A stretch of 64,000 nt of DNA from Apium graveolens. Its lineage: Eukaryota > Streptophyta > Magnoliopsida > Apiales > Apiaceae. The stretch is from assembly GCF_009905375.1 (NCBI RefSeq), contig NC_133652.1, forward strand, positions 17,286,850-17,350,849, in the 5' to 3' direction. Position numbers and translations under genes: made by a program. Shown in pieces: positions 11,213-22,328 of the stretch (the first letter of the stretch is position 1; the number at the start of each line of letters is the position of its first letter). Below the pieces are notes generated by a model. That model searched no databases. It saw only the letters and a list, made by a program, of their open reading frames with translations, and was not told the DNA's origin.

Positions 11213-12343
11213 CTACTTAGCTGGATACTACTGATAAGGCTGTTGAACCGCATTCTGAGCGTTGCTCTAACTGAAATTAGGATAATTGCGGTTGTTAGGA
11301 TGATAGGTGGCTGGCACAGGTTGCTGCGATCGCTGGAAGTTGCTCACAAACTGAGCCGATTCACTAGAAATTATGCACTGATCAGTCTCATGGGCACCAG
11401 CATAAAGCTCACAGATACTAGTGATTTGATTAACTCCATAATTAGCCAAAGTGTCCACCTTCATTGTCAAAGCCTTAAGTTGGGCAGTGATAGAAGTTGC
11501 TGTGTCCAACTCCAGAATTCCTGCTACTTTCCCCTGAGTCAGTCTCTGGGAAGGATTCTGGTATTCATTAGCAGCCATCAGTTCAATAAGTTCATAGGCT
11601 TCATCGTAGCTCTTAGCCCACAAGGCTCCTCCTAATGCTGCATCAAACATGAGCCTAGAAGTAGGACCCAATCCATTGTAGAAGCAGTTAATAATCATCC
11701 AATCATGCATGCCATGGTGTGGACACTTCCTTAGCATCTTCTTATATCGATCCCAAGCCTCACACAGAGATTCTCCAGTTTGTTGTGCAAATTGGGTAAG
11801 AGCATTCCTGATTGCTGCAGTCTTCGCCATGGGGAAGAATTTAGTGAGAAACTTTTGAGCAAGATCTTCCCAAGTTGTGATAGACCCTACTGGTAGAGAG
11901 TGTAACCAGCACTTAGCTTTGTCCCTCAGAGAAAATGGGAAGAGTCGTAGCTTGATAGTATCTTCAGTCACATCATTGAATTTGAAAGTGTCGCAGATCT
12001 CGATGAAATCCCTGATGTGCATTTTGGGGTCTTTAGTAGGAGAACCCCCAAACTGAACTGAGTTCTCTATCATCTGGATCATGCTTGACTTGATCTCAAA
12101 AGTGTTAGCCCTGATGGCTGGTCTGATGATTCTAGACTGAATGTCATTAATCTTAGGTTTAGAATAGACCATCAAAGCCTTCAGATTTTCTGCTTGATCA
12201 CCCATAGCTACTACAATTGGCTCTTCAACTTTCTCTTCTTCTTTTACCTTCTTTTATTCCTCAAAAACTTCCCTACGAACTACCACAAGTTCTTTCTCGG
12301 CTTTATCCAGTGTTTTCTTATGAGTACGCGAACGTGTATGCAT
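11213..12343 (-). pseudogene. Gag of the Athila-like element, with in-frame stops
   Basis: The best start is ATG at 12343 (MHTRSRTHKK), in frame with the rest and close to the PBS; a later ATG lies at 12205 (MGDQAENLK). A TAA at 12254-12256 interrupts this N-terminus. The retrotransposon Gag domain is clear: LRDKAKCWLHSLP, TWEDLAQKFLTKFFP, GESLCEAWDRYKKML and CFYNGLGPTSRLMFD. Three further stops occur downstream in the same frame: TAG at 11267-11269, 11228-11230 and 11213-11215, the last two at positions that by context should be Gln. Gag forms the virus-like particle in the cytoplasm. Confidence 0.87.
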
Positions 12344-12459
12344 ACACCCTCGCTAGAGTACCTGAAACCAGACAAGGAACAAATAAGTAACTATGTCTGA
12401 GTCAATGAACTTTAACGACCACCGATGGAAAGCACATAAACTATAAATTAACAATGCAG

Positions 12460-12477
12460 TCCCCGGCAGCGGCGCCA
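12460..12477 (-). promoter_or_regulatory. Primer-binding site, tRNA-Asp type
   Basis: On the minus strand TGGCGCCGCTGCCGGGGA lies six bases after the 5' LTR. It matches the complement of the plant tRNA-Asp 3' end as I remember it, with one C for T change. It primes minus-strand cDNA synthesis. Confidence 0.85.
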
Positions 12478-12483
12478 AAAACT

Positions 12484-13885
12484 TGTTAGTCGTTAAACAC
12501 GCGCTAATAATACATGCAAGTATACGAGTTCTCAAGTAGTATAGAATCTTTTCTAGTTCATTCTCACAGAGACTGTATTGGTTAACTATGTAATTTATGC
12601 ACCTAAGAAACAATGTATGGTTATTATCCAATGCTAAGATGATAACAAATTGAGAGTGTTTATAACTAAGAATTATGCTAATAATTATAACTACGAGAAT
12701 AAGATTGACTGAATTGATATATATGACAAACATGGGATTCTAACTTCATTAAATACTTCATTCAATAGCCTTATTATTCTTAACCTTAGCATGCAATGGT
12801 GATGACACTAATCAAATAACACAAAACTGATAAACGCTAACTTTCGTTGCACGATTACCATTCTACCAGACATCCACAAAAGAGATAGAAGCTGAATAGG
12901 CACCGGTTATATTGAGACCCTATATGTCTATAGAATTTGACAACATAACGGTTTAAGCACAAGTTATCTATTTTGATTACATAGGGCAAGTAAGATGGTT
13001 AAAATTACCTACGAATCATGCATAACAAATACATGAACCTATGCTAGCATGGCAAGTTCTAAATCCTTATATTCACTTTCGCTTCATTAAGAATTAACAC
13101 GTTATCTTATAAGTTCGCGACGCTCATATGACGAATACGCACAACCAATACTAGGATATCATACAATCACCACATACTAAGGCATTAAACAATTTAACTA
13201 AAGAAATCCATAAATAAATCCGCTAGAACTCCACGATAACGATTATCCCATAATTGGACTCATCATCAACGTGGGTTCCGATGAAAACATGATATAACAA
13301 ATGTAGTCTTTATACGAATAAATAAAACCAAGTACAAACAAGAGTATAGGTTCAGCAAAACAAGAAACATGCATCCAAATTACAACTCAAAACAAAGATT
13401 CACAAGAATAAACTAGATCGTCTTCGCCTTTGTTGAATTGTGCTAAAGGTCCCTTGTCGTCTTCTCCTTGCGCTCTAGTCCATCTCTGACTTGTTATATA
13501 TTAAAAACGACCTAATATGAATATAAATAGCAGCCCTCAACAATCTGGAAGCTTCTCTTTTAGAATTGTAATAGAAACAGGATTATGAAATTCGGCCTCG
13601 TCGCGGGCGCGCGCTATCACAGCGCGGGCGCGTCGTTCTTTTGGGAAAAACTCAGATTTCTTCGTAAAACTTGTTGCTTCGAGCCGGCTTTCCACGAGCT
13701 TTTGTTCCAACACCACATGGACACCAAATTAGCACCAAAACAATGCTAATTCACCTGTTTACCTGAATAGCGCCTGAAATGCAAAAACACTAGAAAACAT
13801 ATTAAAACACATAACAACTTGAGTACAAATACACCAATTCAAAGCTTATTAGAGCATAATAAAGTGTCATAAATGCCACTCAACA
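12484..13885 (-). repeat. 5' LTR of the Athila-like element
   Basis: This LTR of 1402 bp starts (minus) TGTTGAG and ends CTAACA next to the PBS. Its outer half from 13438 matches 1-78 plus 3631-4053. The sequence at 13506-13525 is the uninterrupted version of the CACTA target. The 5 bp beyond the end (13886-13890, AGAGT) are the expected position of the target duplication; its partner is outside the window. Confidence 0.9.
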
Positions 13886-13890
13886 AGAGT

Positions 13891-15590
13891 TCATGGACAA
13901 ATGACATATAAGTGATAATAAAATATTGCTTATAAATTCAGTAAAATATTTAGTTGTTATTATTTGTGGATTATGCAAAATAAGATTATTTAAAAATTAC
14001 ACGCATAAATTTTAAAAAGTTTAATAGCAAAAATACCGATTTTCTTTTTTATTAAGTTTCTAAAATTATAGTAATTTGGTATAATTTGGTTCGTAATGAA
14101 TATTTACCTATTTTAAAATAATTAGCATTATTGTATGTTAAGTATGATTCACAACACATATGAGGGTTAAGTATATTTTAATTTTATTATTTCCTCACTT
14201 GTATTAAACTGGTTATTATAATTTGAATGTGTAAATATGAGTTGAAAACAAATAACACACTGAACACTTTAAATCTAATATTTTATTAGATTCAATATCG
14301 TACTACAAATTATGAATTTATATTGAATTCTCAGTTTTGATTTTCTCGACAGATATTATAAGAGTTCATGATGTTGTACATAAAAAGATAAGGAATATAA
14401 TTTACTTTTATATTTGTCTATGTTATTAACACCTCATGACGTTCGTTTAATCTTTTATGCAATGTCGTTTTAATACTTGATTAATGTTTTTTCTAAAATC
14501 TCTCTAAGTTTATTTTTAGGTTTTCTATGTGCAAATTGTAATTAAAATGGGACAAACTACTAGTACACAGGTTGTTGGTCTTTGTTTCTTCAAATTTTAT
14601 AAATTTATTCGTTGTAGCAGTTTAAATTTTGTTTAAGTCTATATGTCGTAAACTAGTGTTTGTCTACTATAATATGAGAAATGGAACATTTTTTCATAAA
14701 TTTAAACTTCACAATCAATTTAAATGATTCGATAGATAGTTTTAACTAATTGATATGTATTCTAGATTTGATGCATAAGAACTTATGGTCTATTCCAAAA
14801 AGTATTCTAAGAGAAAATAAAAAGAAATTGAAGGTATTAGTTTCTTCAACTTCTTCCCGAATACTTTTTGTGAAAGAAATGAAAATAAAATGGCAGATTT
14901 TGACCTATATTTTTTATCTCCATAATTTTCTTCCCAATTTTGAAAATAATAAAAGAGAAAGCATTATACGTCAATTTCTTTAATTTTCTTTTCTATTTTG
15001 GATTCGGAAACACAATGTTAGTGATAGACTCATCAGTATTTGAGACTTCACGATTTGACCATTACACTTTAGATTTTTCGACATAGTTAACATGAATAGG
15101 CTTCACGATGCAATTGTATTAGATTTTATTATACGAGACTTCATGACAAGTTTGTTGTTTTATTAAATGGTGACTTCTCGATATAGTTTGAATTTTTTTT
15201 GATATGCTCATTTTTGGACTACTCGATATATTTTTGGACATCTCGGCGTGGCTTTGTAGTTTTGTAGACTTCTCAACACAATAATTTATGGACTTCTCGA
15301 TATTATATCTTGGTAAATTTTCACATATCTATTACTCCTCAATTATTTGACATCCTTCTTATATACTGCGGGCATGATTATTTTGATATTCTTCCAAGTA
15401 TTTATAAACTAACATAATTAATTACATTCAAGAGTTACATCAAATGATCTAATACACTAAACACATGAATAAATGTGTTTAAAAATAAAAGATTCTCCAG
15501 TTAATTGGTCATGTTTCTAATACACTAGATTTATTAGAAGATGTATTTAAACAATTATTTATTACAAACTATGCATTGTATGTTAAGTAA
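13891..15590. other. AT-rich spacer, no gene seen
   Basis: No ORF with recognisable content. Between about 15040 and 15310 there are roughly eight irregularly spaced variants of GACTTCTCGATA, perhaps remains of a repeat. Otherwise I see nothing to annotate. Confidence 0.5.
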
Positions 15591-15594
15591 TTAT

Positions 15595-15993
15595 TCGCTT
15601 TAAAATCTTAAGGTGCCAGAGGAAGGCATAAGATGTATTTAAAAAATTATTTATTACATATTATGTATTATTGTATAATATGTTAAGTAAACAACCACTT
15701 TATAAAATCTTAAGATGTCAGAGAAAGGTTTGGACAAGATCTTATAGTCTACAACACTCCGTCTCAATCGTACGGTATACTCTTTAACACTCATTCTCAA
15801 TCGTATGATATTTTTCACTACGATTGAGAACAACAAATATAACAAATACCAAAAATAAATATTTAACTTAAATAAATGAGGGGTGAGAAGACTCGAACCC
15901 AAATCTCTCCCTAAATCGAGCTCTGATACCATGTTAACTAGTTAGTCGTTCTAAAATTTTTAGGTGTCAGATAAAGGTCCGAACAAGAACTTA
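15595..15993 (-). repeat. SINE-like or tandem repeat with tRNA-like promoter boxes
   Basis: On the minus strand TGGTATCAGAGCTCG (about 15920-15934) is followed 25-30 bp later by GGGTTCGAGTCT (about 15889-15900). These resemble the A and B boxes of a tRNA-derived SINE. A block resembling TTCTAAAATCTTAAGGTGTCAGA occurs three times, at about 15600, 15700 and 15945, and continues across the S1 insertion at 29290, so the target of S1 was this repeat. The call as SINE is uncertain. Confidence 0.4.
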
Positions 15994-16349
15994 TGTTAGA
16001 TATATTTGATAATGTCATGGCTAATATGATTTATGTTTAGTTTTCAGATCTTACTTAAACAGGATAAATCAGTACTTACTAGAAGTCAGGACTTAAGGAT
16101 ATCAGCACTTATATTATCAAGAGATAATCATCAGAAGACGGATATCAGAACTTAAGTATTAAAGGACGTTCAGATAAGGACAACAGCTGATTAAAGGAAA
16201 GAAGATCGAGATAAACATAAGTAGAGATATGCATGAATGAGGAATTCTATGTAGAATAGAATACTTGGAAGAAAAGATATCTTATTGATATATTTTAGGA
16301 AGCAGAATTATATTCCATATCAATTAGTGATTATCTTGTAACTGTGTAA

Positions 16350-16357
16350 TATATAAA
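16350..16357 (+). promoter_or_regulatory. TATA box in the S1 5' LTR
   Basis: TATATAAAC lies about 140 bp before the polyadenylation signal, as expected for the U3/R boundary. The same sequence occurs in the 3' LTR at 29054-29060 and in S2. Confidence 0.6.
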
Positions 16358-16490
16358 CACAGACATAGGGTTTACACTATAAGTGTTATCATATTCGAGA
16401 AGATTATTCATTGTAACCCTAGCAGCTCTCGTGATATTTGTTCATCACTGAGAGGTAACAGTTCCATACTGTAACAGAGTTTATTGTTTC

Positions 16491-16496
16491 AATAAA
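16491..16496 (+). terminator. Polyadenylation signal in the LTR
   Basis: AATAAA in the R region, downstream of the TATA box. The equivalent in the 3' LTR at 29195-29200 would end the genomic transcript. Confidence 0.55.
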
Positions 16497-16589
16497 GTTT
16501 GTTTTCTGTTACTTGAGTTATTAAAGTTCGATTTGATTGTACTATACACTGTATTCACCCCCTCTACAGTGTGTGTGTGACCTAACAAG

Positions 16590-16602
16590 TGGTATCAGAG
16601 CC
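16590..16602 (+). promoter_or_regulatory. Primer-binding site, initiator tRNA-Met
   Basis: TGGTATCAGAGCC begins two bases after the 5' LTR and is complementary to the 3' end of plant initiator tRNA-Met, the usual copia primer. Confidence 0.92.
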
Positions 16603-16643
16603 TATCTGTTAACGCACAAACAGTTTAAGATCCAAACACAATC

Positions 16644-18959
16644 ATGTCTGAAACAGAAACTCCAACTAAGCCCACCAAAACTGAAGAACCTCCTAAGACA
16701 CAAATTCAAAGCCGATATGAGACCATCAGAGTTCCCATATTGAGACCATCTGAATATCCCATATGGAAGGTGAGGACGACCATGTTTCTGGAAGCAACAG
16801 ATCCATAATATCTTGATAGAATCAAGGAAGGACCTTACAAACCAACCAAGCTCGCGGTTGCAGTTGCAGGTGAAGCAGGAAAGACTGTACAAAAGGAGAA
16901 GAGTGATTACACTGCTGAAGATATCACATCAATTGCTAAGGATGCTAAGGTACGACACTTACTGCATAGAGCCATTGATAATGTAATGTCAAACAGGGTA
17001 ATAAACTGCAAGACTGCAAAGGAGATATGGGATGCCCTGGAAACAAGGTGTCAGGGAACTGATACGATTAAAAAGAATGGGAAGACAATACTCACTCAAG
17101 AGTATGAACACTTTGACTCAAAGGCTAATGAGTCATTGACTGATTTATATGATAGATTTGTCAAACTCTTGAATGATCTGTCACTGGTTGATAAGGAGTA
17201 TGATCTTGAAGATTCAAACCTTAAATTCCTGTTAGCTCTTCCTGAATGCTGGGATTTGAAGGCAACAACAATAAGAGACAACTACAATCTTGATGAAACA
17301 ACTCTTGATGAAATTTATGGAATGCTCAAGACTCATGAACTTGAGATGGAACAAAGAAGCAAGAGGAAAGGAGGAAAGTCAAGGACAGTTGCTCTTAAGG
17401 CTGAAGAAGAATTCCCCAAGGCAACGACCTCAAGGAAAGATAAGGGTAAAGCTCTTTTCATAAAGTCTGATACTAAGTCATCAAGTTCTGAAAGTGATGA
17501 TGACTCGGATTCTGAAAGCTTGCATGAGACTGATGCTGATGAGGAGATGATGAAGCTGTGTGCTATTATGGTGAAAGGGATGACAAAGATTGCATACAGG
17601 AAGTTCAGGAAGGGAAAGAAGTTTTCCAGGAAAGGCACAAGTTCTGATAAGAAGAATTTCAGAAGATCTGAGGGCAAAGGAGGAAAGTCTGATAGAGGAG
17701 ATTATACCAATGTCAAATGTTATAACTGTGGTGAGAAAGGCCACATATCTCCTGATTGCAAAAAAGTAAAGGGTGACAAAGGCAAGGCTCTTGTCACAAA
17801 GAAGAAAAGATGGAAAGACACCTCAGACTCTGAAAGTGAGGAGAACTATGCATTGATGGCAAATGCTGATAAAGAAAGTGCTGAGAGCAGTTCTGAAGCT
17901 GCTGAAATAAAGGTACCTTAGACTACTTATGCTTTTCATACTGATGATATTGATGAGTTGAGAAGATATCTTAAAACCATGTTTGTTAGTTATAGAGATC
18001 AAACTTTAACATGTGAAAGATTAACTTCTGAAAATCTTGCTTTTAAGAAAATAAATGATTTCTTAAAAAAAGAGTTAGTTATGTTCCATCAAACTCAGAA
18101 GGATAGAGATGCTGCTTTTTATGTTAGGGATGAAGTGCTAAAAATGAATGAATCTCTAAAAACTGAGTTAGAAAAGGAAAAAGAGATTATAAGGACTTGG
18201 ACTAACTCTGGCAGAACAACTCAAAATTTGCTAAGTAGTGAAAATTGGAAAGAGGGCTTAGGTTATGGAGAGGATAAGAATGATAAAGGAACTGTAGAAA
18301 TTAAGCCAGTTGCTAAGAAAAAGCCAAAATTAAAACCTGTTAAGTTTGTAACTGTAAAGTCTGATAATGAGAAATCAGAAGTTAAAGAGGAATTAACTTC
18401 TGACAAACTAAAACAGGAAAAGACAGTTGAAGTAAACATAGGCTTAATGACTAAGAAGCAGCTTAAGCATAAGCTGAAAGATGTTAAGAATGCAAACAAG
18501 TTAAAATCACCTAGGAAAAATAGGAATGTAAAGGAAGGTGTGAATAAAAGCAATGATTATAGGCCTGTTCCTGATGCTCCTAGGAAAACGTGTCATAACT
18601 GTGGAAGTTCTAACCATCTGGCTTCTTTTTGCAGGAAGAATAAGAACATAAACTCCTTACCTTCAAAATCAGGAGTTAAGAGTCAGTCTGTTAGATATAA
18701 ACCACAAAATCCTTGTTTTCATTGTGGTAGTTTATGGCATTCCATTTATACTTGTAAGGAATATCATAGTTTGTACTATGATTATTATCAAATAAAACCT
18801 TCTTTGAAGAAAGTTTCCATTGTTCCTTCTAGTGTAAATTCTGATTCAAAGTCTGATAGTGTAAGTTCTGATAAGAAAAATGTTGACATAAACTCTGATG
18901 CTAAATCTGCTGCAAATGTTAACAAACTTGATAAGGCCAAAGGATCCAAGCAAGTCTAG
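16644..18959 (+). pseudogene. Gag of S1, with three zinc knuckles and in-frame stops
   Basis: The start MSETETPTKP follows the PBS by 42 bp. The copia Gag core follows (SEYPIWKV, VMSNRVINCKTAKEIWDALETRC, YDRFVKLLNDLSLV). A CX2CX4HX4C knuckle lies at residues 359-372 (CYNCGEKGHISPDC). After a Ser/Asp/Glu-rich and coiled-coil-like part, two more of the same spacing occur at residues 650-663 (CHNCGSSNHLASFC) and 691-704 (CFHCGSLWHSIYTC). Stops: TAA 16806-16808 (S3 has GAA), TAG 17919-17921 (S2 has CAG) and TAG 18957-18959 (S3 has TGG). There is no frameshift. Gag packages the RNA and builds the particle. Confidence 0.9.
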
Positions 18960-20846
18960 GTCCTTAAAACTAATCATCAGTGGTCTTTGTGATTGCAGGG
19001 CAACAGGAAAAATATTCTAGTTCTGGACAGTGGATGTTCAGGACATATGACTGGAAATAAAGCCCTACTATCAGACTTTGTGGAGAAAGTTGGCCCAAGT
19101 GTTTCTTATGGAGATGGCAACATTGGAAAAACATTGGGATATGGAAATATTAATCTTGGGAATATCATCATTAGAGAAGTAGCTCTGGTCTCATGACTTA
19201 AACATAATCTGCTGAGTATAAGTCAAATCTGTGACAGAGGTTATCATGTTGATTTCTTTGAAGAACACTGTGAAGTTGTGAGTAAATCCAAAGGCAAAGT
19301 TGTTCTAAAAGGATACAGGCATGGTAACATTTATGAAGCTAAGCTTTCAACAAGTACTGATGGTTCTGCAATCTGTCTGATGAGTAGAGCATCAATTGAA
19401 GAAAGCTGGAATTGGCACAAGAAACTCTCTCATTTAAATTTCAACAATATAAATGAACTAGTCAAGAAAGATCTTGTGAGAGGACGGCCAAAGTCAGTAT
19501 TTGCTCCTGATGGCCTTTGTGATTCTTGTCAGAAGGCCAAACAAAGAAAATCTTCATTCAAGAGCAAGACTGAATCATCAATTCTTGAGCCTTATCATCT
19601 ACTACATGTTGATCTATTTGGTCCAGTGAATGTCATGTCTATTGCAAAGAAGAAATATGCGTTGGTCATAGTGGATGAGTTCACCAGATACACATGGGTG
19701 TATTTCTTGCACACAAAAAGTGAAACTGCATCTATCTTGATTGATCATGTCAAACATCTAGATAAATTGGTCAAAGATTCTGTGAAAACCATAAGGAGTG
19801 ATAATGGCACTGAGTTCAAGAATTTGATAATGGAAGAGTTCTACAAAAACCATGGAATTAAGCAGGAATTTTCTGCTCCTGGAACTCCACAGCAAAATGG
19901 AGTTGTTGAAAGGAAGAATAGAACTCTCATTGAAGCTGCACGTACAATGCTTGAAGAAGCAAAGCTTCCAACCTATTTCTGGGCTGAAGCTGTGTAGACT
20001 GCTTGTTTTACTCAAAATGCAACACTCATTAACAAGCAAGGAAAAACACCATATGAGATGGTGAAGAAAAAGAAGCCAAATCTGAAGTACTTTCATGTAT
20101 TTGGATGCAAGTGTTTTGTTCTCAAGACTCATCCTGAACAACTATCTAAATTTGATCTAAAAGCTGATGAAGGAATCTTTGTTGGATATCCACTTTCCAC
20201 AAAAGCCTTCAGAGTCTATAATTTGAGAACAAGAGTGGTCATGGAATCTATCAATGTCTCTTTTGATGACAAGAATATTACTGGTCTTGAAGATTTTATT
20301 GATCATGATCAGCTGGGATTTGAAAATGAAGACTCAAATTCTGATACTGAAAATCCTGACAGTCTAAGTCCTGATACTGTAAACTCTGATGTTATTAAAA
20401 CTGTGGTGACTACGTCAAAGGAAGATGCACCTATGCAGGGGGAGCATACACAAGAACATACCACATCTCAAGAAGCATCAGAACATACATCTGGCTCTTC
20501 AAGTTCTGATTCGTCAAGTTCTGATAAGCCAAGTTCTGATAGTTCTGAAAATCTAAATTTTGAAGAATCCAACTCAGAGAGCATAGTTTCAGGGGGAGCA
20601 TCGGAAAATGAAAATGAAGACAGCATGGATCATGGGGGAGCATCCAGTTCTAGAGAAAACCTTCCATCTGCAAGGAAGTGGACTAAATCACATACACCTG
20701 ATTTGATAATTGGAAATCCTGATGCAGGTGTCAGAACTAGAACAAGTACTTCAAATAAATGTCTTTACAATTCTTTTCTCTCTCAGACTGAGCCAAAGAA
20801 AGTGGAAGAAGCTCTTCAAGATGCTGATTGGGTGCAAGCAATGTAG
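18960..20846 (+). pseudogene. Protease and integrase of S1, with in-frame stops
   Basis: It continues the gag frame without indels. The aspartic protease has LDSGCSGHMTG at about residue 794. The integrase zinc-binding region is WHKKLSHLN through CDSCQKAKQ. The catalytic core shows HVDLFGPVN, RSDNGTEFKN and PQQNGVVERKNRT, the three acidic positions of a DDE integrase. Stops are TGA 19194-19196 (S3 has GGA), TAG 19995-19997 and TAG 20844-20846 (S3 has CAG). The tail before RT is rich in Ser, Asp and Glu. Confidence 0.9.
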
Positions 20847-22328
20847 GAAGAATTAAATGAATTTGAAAGAAACGAAGTCTGGACCCTAGTGCCAAGACCA
20901 AAGAATAGATCTGTTGTTGGTACAAAGTGGGTATTCAGAAACAAAACTGACAATGATGGCATAATTACAAGAAATAAGGCAAGGCTGCTTGCAAAAGGAT
21001 ATTCTCAACAGGAGGGAATTGATTATGATGAAACATTTGCACCAGTTGCTAGGTTAGAAGCCATAAGGATATTTTTGGCTTATGTTGCTCACAAAAAGTC
21101 TACTGTCTTTCAAATGGATGTGAAAAGTGCTTTTCTCAATGGAGAATTGGAGGAGGAAGTATATGTTGAACAACCTCCAGGCTTTGTAGATTCCAAACAT
21201 CCAGATTATGTCTACAAGCTTGATAAAGCACTTTATGGACTTAAGCAAGCTCCCAGAGCATGGTATGAGACTTTAGCTCAGTTTCTTCTGGAAAGTGGAT
21301 TCAACAGAGGAACTATAGACAAAACACTGTTCCACCTCAACCATGGAAAGGACTTACTTTTGGTCCAGATTTATGTTGATGATATCATTTTTGGGTCTAC
21401 AAATGACAGACTTTGCAAGAAGTTTGCCAAACTGATGCAGTCAAGGTATCAGATGAGTATGATGGGAGAACTTAGCTATTTTTTGGGCCTTCAAGTCAAG
21501 CAAAATGAAGAAGGCACCTTTATTTGTCAAACTAAGTACACCAGAAACTTGCTGAAGAAATTTGGAATGCAAGATTGTTCAAGTGCATCCACTCCCATGG
21601 CCACTGCCACAAAACTGGATAAGGATACTGGTAAATCAGTAGATATTACTGATTATAGAGGTATAATTGGCTCTCTACTCTATCTAACTGCTAGTAGACC
21701 TGATATCATGTATGCTACCTGTCTTTGTGCAAGATTTCAAGCAGATCTAAGAGAACCTCACTTAACAGCTGTGAAAAGAATTTTCAAGTATCTTAAGGGA
21801 ACAACTGATCTGGGATTATAGTATCCCAGAGAATCAGATTTTAAACTAATAGGTTACTCAGATGCAGATTTTGCAGGTTGCAAAATTGACAGGAAAAGCA
21901 CAAGTGGAAGCTGCCAATTTCTTGGAGGCAGATTGCTTTCTTGGTTTAGCAAGAAACAAAAGTCAATTTCCACATCAACTGCAGATACAGAATATATTGC
22001 TGCAGGAAGCTGTTGTGCACAGATTCTTTGGATGAAGAATCAGTTACTGGATTATGGGTTAACATATTTCAAAATCCCTATTTACTGTGATAATCAAAGT
22101 GCTATTGCTATGACAGGTAATCCAGTTCAACACTCTATGACAAAGCACATCAGCATCAGGTACCACTTCATAAGGGAACATGTGGATGAAGGTACAGTGG
22201 AATTGCACTTTGTTCCAACAGATCAACAACTAGCAGATATCTTCATAAAACCATTGTGTGAAGCTACTTTTACAAGATTGGTAAATAAACTTGGAATGGT
22301 TTCAGGTTCTTTCTCTAAATCTGCTTAG
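20847..22328 (+). pseudogene. Reverse transcriptase and RNase H of S1
   Basis: Copia RT motifs in order: [67 protein letters not shown] and the active site YVDDIIFGS (21372-21398). RNase H follows with SDADFAG, STADTEYIAA, YCDNQSAIA and HISIRYHFIREHV. Apart from one TAG at 21819-21821, at the position normally holding the Trp of GLWYP, the domain is open to its natural stop at 22326-22328. All key acidic residues I can place are present. Confidence 0.92.

Larger units (their letters stand above)
1..13885 (-). mobile_element. Athila-like Ty3/gypsy LTR retrotransposon, left end outside window
   Basis: Reading the minus strand, the order is 5' LTR (12484-13885), tRNA-Asp-type PBS, gag, protease, RT, RNase H, integrase, an additional 3' ORF, polypurine tract and 3' LTR (4053 leftward). 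RT before integrase places it in Ty3/gypsy. The tRNA-Asp primer site, the long 3' noncoding part and the extra ORF after integrase fit the Athila lineage. Gag, protease and RT lie in one frame from about 12343 to 8285 but contain six in-frame stops, and the integrase part is frameshifted, so this copy is not autonomous. About 954 bp of the left LTR lie outside the window. A 3.55-kb CACTA element interrupts that LTR. In the first 78 bp the two LTRs differ at seven sites, all transitions, suggesting an old insertion; the sample is small. Confidence 0.9.
15994..16587 (+). repeat. 5' LTR of S1
   Basis: It runs from TGTTAGATATATTTG to GACCTAACA. Near its end is the motif TTCACCCCCTCTACAGTG, which recurs in variant form in the other Sirevirus-like LTRs here. 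By eye it differs from the S2 5' LTR (30852-31445) at about nine sites. Confidence 0.93.

Noticed and set aside
15920..15934. TGGTATCAGAG on the minus strand as a copia primer-binding site
   Set aside because: No LTR end lies next to it and no gag follows; the neighbouring B-box-like sequence fits a SINE-like repeat better.
16644..22328. Functional stop readthrough or reassignment of TAG in S1
   Set aside because: Sister copies have CAG or TGG at several of these sites, and TAA and TGA stops occur as well, so ordinary nonsense mutation is enough.
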